Both the position numbers and the translations under genes were made by a program. A stretch of 64,000 bases of DNA, taken from Microcoleus vaginatus PCC 9802 (GTDB taxonomy: Bacteria > Cyanobacteriota > Cyanobacteriia > Cyanobacteriales > Microcoleaceae). How positions within the stretch are numbered: position 1 is the first letter of the stretch; each line of letters starts with the position of its first letter. Shown piece by piece: positions 36,201-43,089 of this stretch. The stretch lies in the NCBI GenBank assembly GCA_022701275.1, contig CP031740.1, forward strand, positions 4,041,001-4,105,000. Reading direction: 5' to 3'. Below the pieces are notes generated by a model, which searched no databases, was not told the origin of the DNA, and was given only the letters and a program-made list of their open reading frames with translations.

Positions 36201-36813
36201 CACATTTCGACAAGCCGATAGCAGTATTACGAGAACATTTGGTGGGTTAGGGCTGGGATTAGCGATCGTGCGTCACGTCGTTGAGCTACATGGTGGAATT
36301 GTCAAAGCCGAAAGTTTTGGAGAAGGACAGGGAGCAACATTTACTGTCACACTTCCCTTATTAGCCAGAAGCAATGATGCAAACAGTGACCCCAACGATA
36401 ATCTATCACTCAAAGCTCACACTTCACCCTTGGCTAGATTATGTATCCTGGCCGTCGATGACGAAGTAGACAATTTAGAGTTAGTTCAATGTATTTTGGA
36501 GCAAGCGGGAGCCACAGTGATCTCTGTATCTTCAGCAACGGATGCGCTACAAAAGCTCAATGAATCTAAGCCAGATGTTTTGATTGCTGATATTGGGATG
36601 CCACAAATGGATGGCTATATGTTGATTCGTCAAGTGAGACAACTATCCACACAGGAGGGAGGAGAGATTCCCGCGATCGCCCTCACAGCGTATGCAGGTG
36701 AGGCAAATCAGCAGCAAGCACTAGCAGCCGGATTTCAAAAGCATCTTCCCAAGCCTGTTGAGCCTGAAACGTTAGTGGAGACAATTGAGAAATTGCTTCA
36801 TCAAATAGAGTAA
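33265..36813 (+). CDS. Hybrid sensor histidine kinase (PAS-PAS-PAS-GAF-GAF-HisKA-HATPase-REC)
   Basis: The 1182-residue protein is soluble. Three PAS domains occupy about residues 35-140, 165-295 and 298-425, the latter two ending in DITQRKQAE and DITERKQTE. Two GAF domains follow at about 450-620 and 640-795. The HisKA domain carries H819 in FLAVLSHELRTPLNPILGW. The ATPase domain has the N box NLLTNAIKF, G1 DTGKGI and G2 GGLGLGLAIV. A C-terminal receiver holds the phosphate acceptor D1109 in VLIADIGMPQMDGY. With no output domain, the signal presumably passes to a separate phosphotransfer protein. The ligand is unknown. A related kinase fragment lies just upstream. Confidence 0.95.
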   Translation: MKVERTHSLNDGQELTVNFPQELCTDCQALEARRFAVIVDHMAEAFISINSEWRCTYVNHKAEQLLTRKRQHLIGKNIWTIFSVDLTSELYKYCHRAIVTPTAIEFEEHYPSLNKWLKIRLIKSEDGLLIYFQDTTQTSQLDRQLKAEITKCQQVEATLQKEQDFLKAILNNVQAGIVACDADGILTVFNQAAKDFHGVPQQPLPPAQWAQYYNLYLPDGKTPMNTEDIPLFQALQGHNVRDLEMMIVPQQGTPRMLLATGQAIIAANGEKQGAVVVMHDITQRKQAETALREGEAQLSSIFQTIPDGITILDSTGQIIAANRAAERILRLTSSDIVERGYKDPSWFITTVEGHPFPEDELPFARVMQTGQAIYGIEHAINHADGTRTILSINASPLFDAEEQIINIIAAFSDITERKQTEDERVQLVQEQAARALAEVSQEKSAFLAQVSAVLSSSLEYEQTLQSVAKLAVPYFADWCSVDLLNDDRTISRVAVAHSDPEKVKLGWELAQRFPRHLDDGYGITKVMQTGQVEIGIEITDEQLVATVPNGEYLEILRGVGLKSCIIAPLQARGRVLGSITFVFTESDRRYRLEDIGLAEDLAQRAAIAIDNARLYNETQQAKLAAELAANRTARLLAVMTALSESLTSAQVAQVIIEQGMSALGASSGLLAVLNQDASELEIIQAIGYEHVGDFQRSFSLHAPYPLAEAVRSGQPVWVETIENRIARYPHLAQAYAKAGSEAWISVPLLIEGQAVGGLSLSFSTLPRLSESDRAFVLALAQQSAQSIDRARLYESESQARTQAEAANRIKDEFLAVLSHELRTPLNPILGWTRLLRRGTLDSGKTAVALETIERNTQLQVQLIEDLLDISRILQGKLSLNSTPINLKTTLKAALETVSLAAEAKNIQIQTHLEPNVGDVLGDATRLQQVVWNLLTNAIKFTPTGGRVEVELKRIDSYAQIQVRDTGKGIKPEFIPYVFDTFRQADSSITRTFGGLGLGLAIVRHVVELHGGIVKAESFGEGQGATFTVTLPLLARSNDANSDPNDNLSLKAHTSPLARLCILAVDDEVDNLELVQCILEQAGATVISVSSATDALQKLNESKPDVLIADIGMPQMDGYMLIRQVRQLSTQEGGEIPAIALTAYAGEANQQQALAAGFQKHLPKPVEPETLVETIEKLLHQIE

Positions 36814-37609
36814 TATTAATTCCGGTTGCACTCCTCATAATTGTTGGCTGTTGGCTGTTAACTGTCAGTCGAAAAACTGAAGGAGATAAATTCCGGTTGC
36901 ATCGGAATAGTCCAATCCAGTCAGCAGTCAACAATCACGGATGGATGGTGCAACAGGAATTGATAGAATTCATCTGCGTTAATCTGTGTTTATCTGCCCT
37001 CATCTGCGGTAAAAAAAAGAGAATGTATTAACCACAGATGACAAGGGATTGACGCGGATTAACGCAGATGAAGAGAAGAGAGAGAGGAATAATTTCGATG
37101 CTAACAGATTTAATATGATGGTTGAGTGTTGATTGTTGACTCGATTTTACGCCCGACTATGAAGCGCAAATTTAATATAAGGCAGAGTATTAGAGAGAGT
37201 GGAAATTAAGATTCAGCTAGCTCGGTACAAGGATTTCAAGTTGATTATTGGAGATGTCTTTTGAGTATAGTCTGGGAAGAAAATGTCACGAATTGAGGGC
37301 TAGCCTAATGCTGCTGGGCTTAGATGTATGAATAGGCTCTGCTAAGGCATTGCTCCCCAAACCCCATAATAATATATCTTTGACACCAGCCCAGGGCCCA
37401 CAACGCGGGAAATTTTAACTTGGCCCCACAGTTGGGAAATTCCGATCGCAATCGCAACTAATGTCGATCGCCCCCCTGCATCCCCAAATCATCTCAAATC
37501 CAGTTCACCACTCCACCAGCCTACCAGTCCCTTCCGGGACACGGCTGCCATGCCGTGTCCTCACCCGCAGCAAGACTTGAGACGCCTTGGGGAAAAATCC
37601 CCTGATAAC
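36814..37609. repeat. Gene-free 0.8-kb spacer with several inverted repeats
   Basis: No gene is supported here. Copies of TTCCGGTTGCA near 36825 and 36891-36901 belong to the CCGGTAGCATCGGAAT family. CATCTGCGTTAATC (36971-36984) pairs perfectly with GATTAACGCAGATG (37057-37070). GGACACGGC/GCCGTGTCC (37537-37560) is a 9-bp hairpin, related to the core of the element at 14103. Confidence 0.65.
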
Positions 37610-37864
37610 TTACCTGCGACAGCCTTGGGCGATCGCCCTCAACACCGCTAGCCGCACTTCTGGATGAGATTTTTCAAGCCCGTTAGCCCGGAAAATCCAG
37701 TGTCCGCCGCCCGCGTGCTCGATCGCAATCTTCTGTCCGTCAGGCAAAACTATTTGCCACCAATTCAACACTGTGGCTTTAATAAGGTGGCACTGAATTT
37801 CGTTCAGTTGAACCTCCATTAATTTCAGTTGACGCATGATTGGATTTTGGGCAGATGACTTCAT
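37610..37864 (-). CDS. Small hypothetical protein overlapping the upstream gene
   Basis: The 84-residue protein contains VLNWWQIVLPDGQKIAIEHA and a helical C-terminus (HPEVRLAVLRAIAQG). The start is uncertain: ATG 37864 is taken, with alternatives at 37876 and 37837. It overlaps the 3' end of the 332-residue gene by 86 bases in another frame, so the pair is probably translationally coupled. No family was recognised. Confidence 0.55.
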   Translation of the reverse strand: MKSSAQNPIMRQLKLMEVQLNEIQCHLIKATVLNWWQIVLPDGQKIAIEHAGGGHWIFRANGLEKSHPEVRLAVLRAIAQGCRR

Positions 37865-38777
37865 GATTTTTCTCATTAAATGAATTCGACTGTTTCTCGG
37901 CTTTGATTTCACTTTGCCGATTTTTGAACTTAACTTCACCTTCCGAAGTTTTTGCCTTAACTTCCCTTTCCGAAGTTTTCGCCTTCACTTCCCTTTTACC
38001 ACCTTTAGGGCCAACTTTGACTCCAAAACCTTTAGACTTAACTTTTCCTGGGGCAGAAGTTGAAGTCTGTTCCGTTGCCGGCTTCTTAAACTCCGCGTCT
38101 AATTGGTCTAAAATCTCCTCTTGTTCGGGAGTATGTTCCGCTGGCTGCTCTAAATTTCTGGGATTGTATTCGCCAACCAACCTTGCCAAAAATTCCGAAA
38201 TTGACAGTCCGGCTGCGGCTGCTTTTTTGGTTAAAAGGGCGTAGGTGTCGGTTTTAATGCGAATTTGTTTGAGCCGGAGGTTGGGATTGTTGTCAACTGT
38301 TTCGGCAATAGTTACTGCGGTAATCCTTTCTTTGGGAATGACATCGACAACTTCTTGCCACTTTTCCTGTAAACGACAGTCGCCATATTGGTCGGTAATT
38401 GCGTGTTTGAACAAAGGAACAACTTGAGCGACGCAGCTAGGCAAAATCTCAAATCCGGCTTTAATTAAGCGCAGGCAAATGCCAGCAGCTTTGATAATTT
38501 GTCTGCAGTAAAAATACTGCCGACCTAATGCTTGTTCGCAGTAAGTTTTAAAAGTTTTGAACTTGTCTTTGTACAATCGCAGTTTTCGGATCGCGTCCAG
38601 CATGATTCCTTGACGCACGTAGTCTAGGAATCCCCTTTTAATTTCGCCTGTCAGGTAGTCTAAATCGTGAAAGGGAGATTGATTCTGGATTTCTTCTTCA
38701 AAGTCTAGCAGCGGGCCTGCAAAGTGAAAGTTGGAGGCGACATCGCCTAGGTAGAAGTTGTCAATTGATGTGGACAT
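37779..38777 (-). CDS. Plasmid-type DNA-binding-like protein with Lys-rich repeat tail
   Basis: The 332-residue protein starts at ATG 38777 (MSTSIDNFYLGDVASNF). Residues about 60-120 (KLRLYKDKFKTFKTYCEQAL, GRQYFYCRQIIKAAGICLRL) look like the helical HTH domain of plasmid and phage proteins that read as a degree of recognition of replication origins. Residues 180-215 (LRLKQIRIKTDTYALLTKKA, then SISEFLARLV) resemble a ribbon-helix-helix. The last 100 residues are Lys/Glu-rich, with tandem EVKAKTSE repeats. It is most like conserved proteins of cyanobacterial plasmids; no activity is proven. The location suggests an integrated plasmid fragment. Confidence 0.6.
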   Translation of the reverse strand: MSTSIDNFYLGDVASNFHFAGPLLDFEEEIQNQSPFHDLDYLTGEIKRGFLDYVRQGIMLDAIRKLRLYKDKFKTFKTYCEQALGRQYFYCRQIIKAAGICLRLIKAGFEILPSCVAQVVPLFKHAITDQYGDCRLQEKWQEVVDVIPKERITAVTIAETVDNNPNLRLKQIRIKTDTYALLTKKAAAAGLSISEFLARLVGEYNPRNLEQPAEHTPEQEEILDQLDAEFKKPATEQTSTSAPGKVKSKGFGVKVGPKGGKREVKAKTSEREVKAKTSEGEVKFKNRQSEIKAEKQSNSFNEKNHEVICPKSNHASTEINGGSTERNSVPPY

Positions 38778-38855
38778 GATCTGGAATGGTTCGAGAAAGG
38801 GCACGATAGCACGGAAGTTGTGCGATCGCAAAGGAGAAGTTTTGGTCGGGATCTT

Positions 38856-38900
38856 TGATACAATTTTGAGTTGTGTTGTCCTGTGAGGTCGATCGACCTT
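38856..38900 (+). repeat. Direct repeat of the XRE island, copy 1
   Basis: TGATACAATTTTGAGT (38856-38871) and AGGTCGATCGACCTT (38886-38900) recur in the same order and orientation at 39423-39462. The second block contains the perfect 12-bp palindrome GGTCGATCGACC. Confidence 0.85.
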
Positions 38901-39078
38901 TTACATGGCATCACCTCCTCGGCGTTGAGGAAAAGAGGCTTGAGCTATGCGCCCCAGCCGTAAAAATACACTTGGGTATGCAGGCACAATTGATAGACAC
39001 GAAAAATCAGGCGGTTCTTCAAACCTGCATTTTGACGAAACGAGACTCGCTGAGCCGCCCTTTGTCATGTCACCTTTG

Positions 39079-39132
39079 TCTCATTATGAGATGTCAATTT
39101 AATTTTGTCAAGCATGACATCTCAATATGAGA
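39079..39132. promoter_or_regulatory. Probable operator of the XRE gene
   Basis: Two 18-base arms (39079-39096 and 39115-39132) are inverted copies matching at 16 of 18 positions, each centred on CTCA-x-TATGAG or similar. The right arm overlaps the start codon at 39127. This is the arrangement of an autorepressor site. Confidence 0.6.
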
Positions 39133-39411
39133 TTTTACGATCCAATGTCATCAAGAAAAGAACGAAGACAGGAGGGCAATTCACCATTGGAAGCCCTAAG
39201 AATCCACAAAACCGACTTATCACAAGATGAGTTCGCTTTTAAATGTGGGATTCCCCGCGCCACCTATCACAGATGGATATCTGGAGCAACAGAGCCCAAA
39301 TTTTCTCTCGAACAGTTGAAAGCAATTTGCCGAGAACTACAAATAGAAAAAATAGATGAACTTCCAGAGAGCTTTGGCCCGAAGAAGCAATCAAACCAAA
39401 CCAACAGTTAA
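39127..39411 (+). CDS. XRE-family helix-turn-helix regulator
   Basis: The 94-residue protein has an HTH_3/XRE fold. PLEALRIHKTDLSQDEFAFK and CGIPRATYHRWISGATEPKF cover the two DNA-contacting helices (about residues 20-62). The tail is charged. ATG 39127 lies within an inverted repeat; ATG 39145 is an alternative. The gene lies alone between two direct repeats 567 bp apart. Autoregulation through the upstream inverted repeat is inferred. Confidence 0.85.
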   Translation: MRFYDPMSSRKERRQEGNSPLEALRIHKTDLSQDEFAFKCGIPRATYHRWISGATEPKFSLEQLKAICRELQIEKIDELPESFGPKKQSNQTNS

Positions 39412-39422
39412 AAAATTACTGC

Positions 39423-39462
39423 TGATACAATTTTGAGTCAGGCTGCAAGGTCGATCGACCTT
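39423..39462 (+). repeat. Direct repeat of the XRE island, copy 2
   Basis: The two blocks of copy 1 recur here with nine instead of 14 bases between them. The copy begins 12 bases after the XRE stop codon. Confidence 0.85.
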
Positions 39463-39552
39463 AACCCGACCAGGATCGAACCTACCCTTGGAAGGGGGGG
39501 GAGAGGTAGATTGTAATAATGATTAATCTTTAATTGGGCAGGAACTTCAATG

Positions 39553-40218
39553 CTAGTAAAGCTCTTTTGATGCCTGTTGAAATGTGGCGCGATCGTTGAG
39601 ATGTGGAAAAGGCTTGTCAGGAGGAACAGATACGCCAAGGAAGTGACACAAGGGTTCCCAACCCTCCTTCACTTGGTAAACTAACAGGCGCTCTGGTGGA
39701 ACCAAACGTTTGACTTCTTCAATGTGTTGATTGAAAATTCCGATCGCGTAGGGTTTATCCTCAAATTTCCCTTGAAAATCCTTCACCCAAACATCTTTAT
39801 CTGCCATGCGGAAGATGCGAACTAGATTCCGCAGCTTTGGAGAAAATGGGAGCGATAAAGCCATCTTTAGCTTCTTCCAGCCTTTTGGCCCTGCTTGGTA
39901 GATTGTTTTCAAGGTACTCTCATACCAACTATCTGCATCTCGAATACTCAACAGAACTTTAGCATCAGGATAGTGCTGCATAAGTTGACTATAGTAACGA
40001 TAACCTGGGTAATCTACTATTGCTTGGTAGCCATCAAACAAAGCATCCCAATTGACAGGTTTTCCCTGACTGGCATCCTCCCAGAACTTTACATCAGAAG
40101 GGTGTGTTAGAAGTTCTACCATGTGGTAGCATTTACTAAAACCGAGTTCTTCTAAAGCAGCTTTGATAGATAGCGTTCCCGTTCGTCCAAAACCTGCACC
40201 AATCACCTTAATTGCCAT
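39553..40218 (-). CDS. Sulfotransferase-family protein
   Basis: The 221-residue protein matches the sulfotransferase family that begins with a 5'-phosphosulfate (PAPS) loop; here it is GAGFGRTGTLSIKAALEELG (from residue 7). KVLLSIRDADSWYES is the 3'-phosphate motif. It also has the tail LLVYQVKEGWEPLCHFLGV. Related eukaryotic and bacterial proteins are often labelled NAD-dependent epimerase-like, but the fold is sulfotransferase. The acceptor is unknown. It is soluble. Confidence 0.9.
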   Translation of the reverse strand: MAIKVIGAGFGRTGTLSIKAALEELGFSKCYHMVELLTHPSDVKFWEDASQGKPVNWDALFDGYQAIVDYPGYRYYSQLMQHYPDAKVLLSIRDADSWYESTLKTIYQAGPKGWKKLKMALSLPFSPKLRNLVRIFRMADKDVWVKDFQGKFEDKPYAIGIFNQHIEEVKRLVPPERLLVYQVKEGWEPLCHFLGVSVPPDKPFPHLNDRATFQQASKELY

Positions 40219-40385
40219 AAATTCCTCAATATTCTGCTTCCATTAAAAGTCGAAGCCCACTGCCTCAATTGTAGATCAGGCGATCGCGCAACAGTTCTGG
40301 TACTAGGGTATAGATTTTCCCCCCTAGGTGTAGCGACCTGCAATACTAAACGCTCTGTCCCTGCAATGCTGCGATTTTTGAGGAT

Positions 40386-40497
40386 GGATTAATTGCAACT
40401 GAAATTACTGTTCAGCCAGGATTAACTGCAACACAAACCCAGGGCTAACTGCAAATGAGCCTGCAATCATCCATTTCGACCGGAATTAACTGCAACT
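40386..40497. repeat. Four dispersed GGATTAACTGCAA repeats
   Basis: GGATTAATTGCAACT (40386), GGATTAACTGCAAC (40419), GGGCTAACTGCAAA (40442) and GGAATTAACTGCAACT (40482) lie in the same orientation with uneven spacing. They could be binding sites or a decayed tandem repeat. Confidence 0.6.
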
Positions 40498-40534
40498 GAT
40501 CGATGTCTAGAGGGTGACAAGGATCTTTCATCGC

Positions 40535-40948
40535 TCAATCCGTGACTTTCCCTCTCAGAGCTTTAATCTGCCCTCGCTTGGTTTTGCTGTCGAGACGCTT
40601 GCGCTGGGAACTACGAGTTGCTTTGCTGGGTTTGCGCCTTTTCGGTATGACGATCGCACTTTTAATGAGTTCTTGCAGCCGTCTCAAAGCCTCCTCCCGG
40701 TTTTGTTCCTGGCTGCGGTGTTCCTGGGCCTTGATGACAATCACACCTTCGGAGGTGATGCGCTGGTCGTTGATTTGCAACAAACGCTGCTTGTAGCGAT
40801 CGGGCAATGAGGAAGCTGGGATATCAAAGCGCAAGTGAATCGCACTCGCCACCTTATTTACATTTTGCCCCCCCGCGCCTTGAGAGCGAATGGCACTAAT
40901 CTCGATTTCGCGATCGTCCAGGAACACTGTATTAGAAATTTGTAGCAT
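40535..40948 (-). CDS. arfB: Alternative ribosome-rescue factor ArfB (YaeJ-type peptidyl-tRNA hydrolase)
   Basis: The 137-residue protein releases nascent chains from stalled ribosomes. It has the catalytic GGQ in SQGAGGQNVNKVAS (residues 26-28) without the codon-recognition domains of RF1/RF2. Its basic C-terminal tail (RKPSKATRSSQRKRLDSKTK) enters the empty mRNA channel. The length matches ArfB. It acts alone on the 70S ribosome. Confidence 0.95.
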   Translation of the reverse strand: MLQISNTVFLDDREIEISAIRSQGAGGQNVNKVASAIHLRFDIPASSLPDRYKQRLLQINDQRITSEGVIVIKAQEHRSQEQNREEALRRLQELIKSAIVIPKRRKPSKATRSSQRKRLDSKTKRGQIKALRGKVTD

Positions 40949-41020
40949 GATTCATCAGTGAGATTAAAGATACTGGGAAAGCAGTGCATCTTTTATATAT
41001 AACTTACTTTGGTAGATCAA

Positions 41021-41518
41021 TTATTTACACTTCTTAGCTGTCAGGATGAATTCGATGAGTCTTTTTCTATCCCATAACTCTATGTCGTTAGATTCAGCAA
41101 GGTTGTAAGCATTTTCTGTAAATCTGTTGTTGGTGATGACTCTTCCTTTATTCCCTTGGTAATGTCTGACGGCTCCTGCTACTTCTTGAACTGCTTTAAT
41201 CCCAACTGGATTTTTGCTTCTTTTCGCTTGAACCACAGTTGTTGAGCCATCTTTGTATAAAATTAAATCCGCCCCATAATCTTGACTATCTTGAGTTAAA
41301 GTAACACCATACCCAAAGTTTCTAAAATGGACATCAAGAAATCTTTCAAACTCTTTTCCTGTCATTTCATCTACTTCCAAAATTCCACTGTCTAATAAAC
41401 GTTTTTTTTCCTCTTCTTCTTTTTTCTTTTCTTCTTTCTCTTCTTCTTTCCATCTATCAACTACCGATTTCGCAATAGCAACGGCAACGGCAGCGCCTCC
41501 TACTATAAAAGGCCACAT
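41021..41518 (-). CDS. Mrr-type restriction endonuclease-like protein with N-terminal membrane segment
   Basis: The 165-residue protein starts with a hydrophobic helix (WPFIVGGAAVAVAIA, residues 2-16) and a highly charged coiled coil (about 21-42, E/K only). The rest is a PD-(D/E)XK Mrr_cat domain with D84 in DYGADLILYKDG and QAK at 97-99. The domain cleaves DNA in its relatives. The membrane anchor suggests cell-border surveillance of incoming DNA or another non-classical role, which is inference. No methylase gene is adjacent. Confidence 0.85.
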   Translation of the reverse strand: MWPFIVGGAAVAVAIAKSVVDRWKEEEKEEKKKEEEEKKRLLDSGILEVDEMTGKEFERFLDVHFRNFGYGVTLTQDSQDYGADLILYKDGSTTVVQAKRSKNPVGIKAVQEVAGAVRHYQGNKGRVITNNRFTENAYNLAESNDIELWDRKRLIEFILTAKKCK

Positions 41519-41642
41519 AAAATTACATTTATTTAAAAGGATTATTTATTATACCAGATTTCCTCAGTATAGTTATCTACGAAAATCACAAGCACATTGT
41601 GATCTTAATTACTGAGAAATTAAACATAAAATCCTCTTCTTT

Positions 41643-41686
41643 TAGATCCCCGACTTCTTTAATAAGCCGGGGATCTGGGTATTCTG
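41643..41686 (-). repeat. Hairpin element, inverted copy of 42516-42560
   Basis: GATCCCCG and CGGGGATC pair around TTCTTTAATAAG. The reverse complement matches 42516-42560 at about 38 of 43 positions. The two copies face each other across the split epimerase gene region. Confidence 0.75.
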
Positions 41687-41798
41687 TAGAAAAATTACCA
41701 GCAACTGATTTCCAAAATAACTACTTTTTCTATCAATAGAGGGTCGCGCCACTGCGGTCAGAAATAGTAAGCATATAGAAGACACGTTATCAAAATAC

Positions 41799-42110
41799 AT
41801 GACAGACACAAAGCTGAGCATTGTCATTACAGGCGCAGATACTGAACTCGGACAAGAAACCGTCCGGCAGTTTGTAGCGCCGGGACACAAAGTAACTGGA
41901 TTGACGCAGGACAAAGATGGTGCAGCAACCGTGCGTTCCCACGGCGGAATCGCGGTAGAAACTGACCCATCCAATGCTGTTGAACTCAGGGATGCGATTC
42001 TGGTCGCCAATGCAGATGTGGTGGTGAACGTGACCCCGCAACTGGCAAATACGCTGCTAAGCGATGGGCAAGAGTTGTCACCCCTCAACAAGTGGTTTAC
42101 AGAAGCTTAA
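41799..42110 (+). pseudogene. NAD-dependent epimerase/dehydratase, N-terminal fragment
   Basis: The first 90 residues (LSIVITGADTELGQETVRQF, TGLTQDKDGAATVRSHGG, VVVNVTPQLANT) match the Rossmann N-terminus of NAD-dependent epimerases. The frame stops after 103 residues. The matching C-terminus lies at 42631-42789; the middle of about 160 residues is lost. Confidence 0.8.
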
Positions 42111-42270
42111 ATTACCAATTATTTCCCGCTAGCAATGTTCGGTTATCACGCTACTCAATCGCTAGTCAATCCATGAAAACCATTCTAAAATAAGTGTATA
42201 GGTTCGTTAATCTCTGAGATCCAAAAGCTTCTTCCCGGAAGGGAGGGATGAATTGGCGAAGGCTGAGAGC

Positions 42271-42369
42271 ATGGCGCATATTTCTAGAGCGTTTGTTTAT
42301 GTGGCTATTGAGCTACGGAAAAGGAAAACCCAGTCTCGCACTAACGAAAAAGGAGGAAAAAAGCTATGA
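42271..42369 (+). pseudogene. Possible transposase C-terminal remnant
   Basis: The frame before and after 42271 reads DELAKAESMAHISRAFVYVA and then a Lys/Arg-rich end. This resembles the C-termini of some DDE transposases, which end in a similar hydrophobic then basic segment. The resemblance is weak and I could not assign a family. Its TGA overlaps the ATG of the 43-residue frame. Confidence 0.25.
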
Positions 42370-42497
42370 AAAGAGTTATAGACAAAATTAAGCTAGTTCT
42401 CCCCAAGAGTAAATTAGTGTTAGTATACTCAATACTAGGCGGGTTCTTGGTCTTCGCCAACGCGTCCGGTCCAATCCTAAAACAGAATAGCCTGTAA
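42366..42497 (+). CDS. Small hypothetical membrane protein, 43 residues
   Basis: The frame MKRVIDKIKLVLPKSK, then LVLVYSILGGFLVFANA, ends after NSL. An AGGAGG (42351-42356) lies nine bases upstream, the best ribosome-binding site in the window. A basic N-terminus and one hydrophobic segment suggest a small membrane protein. No family was recognised. It lies within the gap of the split epimerase gene. Confidence 0.5.
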   Translation: MKRVIDKIKLVLPKSKLVLVYSILGGFLVFANASGPILKQNSL

Positions 42498-42515
42498 GTA
42501 GGCCCACCTCAACAA

Positions 42516-42560
42516 ACAGAATACCCAGAACCCCGAATTCTTAAAGAAGTCGGGGTTCTA
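42516..42560 (+). repeat. Hairpin element, inverted copy of 41643-41686
   Basis: GAACCCCGA (42528-42536) pairs with TCGGGGTTC (42550-42558). ACAGAATACCCAGA before the hairpin is shared with the other copy. Confidence 0.75.
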
Positions 42561-42630
42561 ACATATGGAGATGGAGATAGTTTTACTTTTAATTACGTTG
42601 ATTTACTTAGTTTAGCCTTTTGCCAGATGA

Positions 42631-42789
42631 CAACCCTTAACTGCTGAAACCAAAGTGGATTTGTTAAACCTTTCTACTACCGTTGGGGGCGACTCATTCC
42701 GCAAGCAGTTTGGGTGGACTCCACGCTATCCCAGCTACCGAGAGGGTTTGCAGCAAACGGTTGATAGGTGGGGATCGAGTGCTGGTTGA
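42631..42789 (+). pseudogene. NAD-dependent epimerase/dehydratase, C-terminal fragment
   Basis: The frame contains VDLLNLSTTVGGDSFRKQ and FGWTPRYPSYREGLQQTVDR, the typical C-terminus of NAD-dependent epimerases. It has no start codon of its own and is in a different frame from the N-terminal fragment at 41799-42110. Confidence 0.8.
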
Positions 42790-43089
42790 ATTGTTTTGAT
42801 TCCCGGTAATCTTTGCTTTGAACTTGAATAACTTGGACTTGGGCTTTTTGTGTGTACTCAAGTTCAAGTATTATTCAAACAGTCAGGCGATCGCTCTTTA
42901 ACGACGAATATATTAAAAGCTATCTCGAAAAAAAACGTCAAGGGAGTTTAGATTAGAGAACTGTAACAAAACTTTAATCACACCCAAACCGTAGGTTTAG
43001 CCAAAATTAGCGGAGACAGTGACAATGGGCAAGGCTGTAGCCTAAGATCGGTTTAAATTGTCAGTATCATCTCAAGGCAAGGGTGCAAA
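42790..43089. other. Intergenic region upstream of the amylase gene
   Basis: An imperfect inverted repeat built on TTGAACTTGAATAACTTGG (about 42820-42838) and CAAGTTCAAGTATTATTCAA (about 42859-42878) lies here. No gene is seen. Confidence 0.5.

Noticed and set aside
41642..42091. 149-residue minus-strand frame
   Set aside because: It is antisense to the epimerase N-terminal fragment, whose Rossmann motif is clear.
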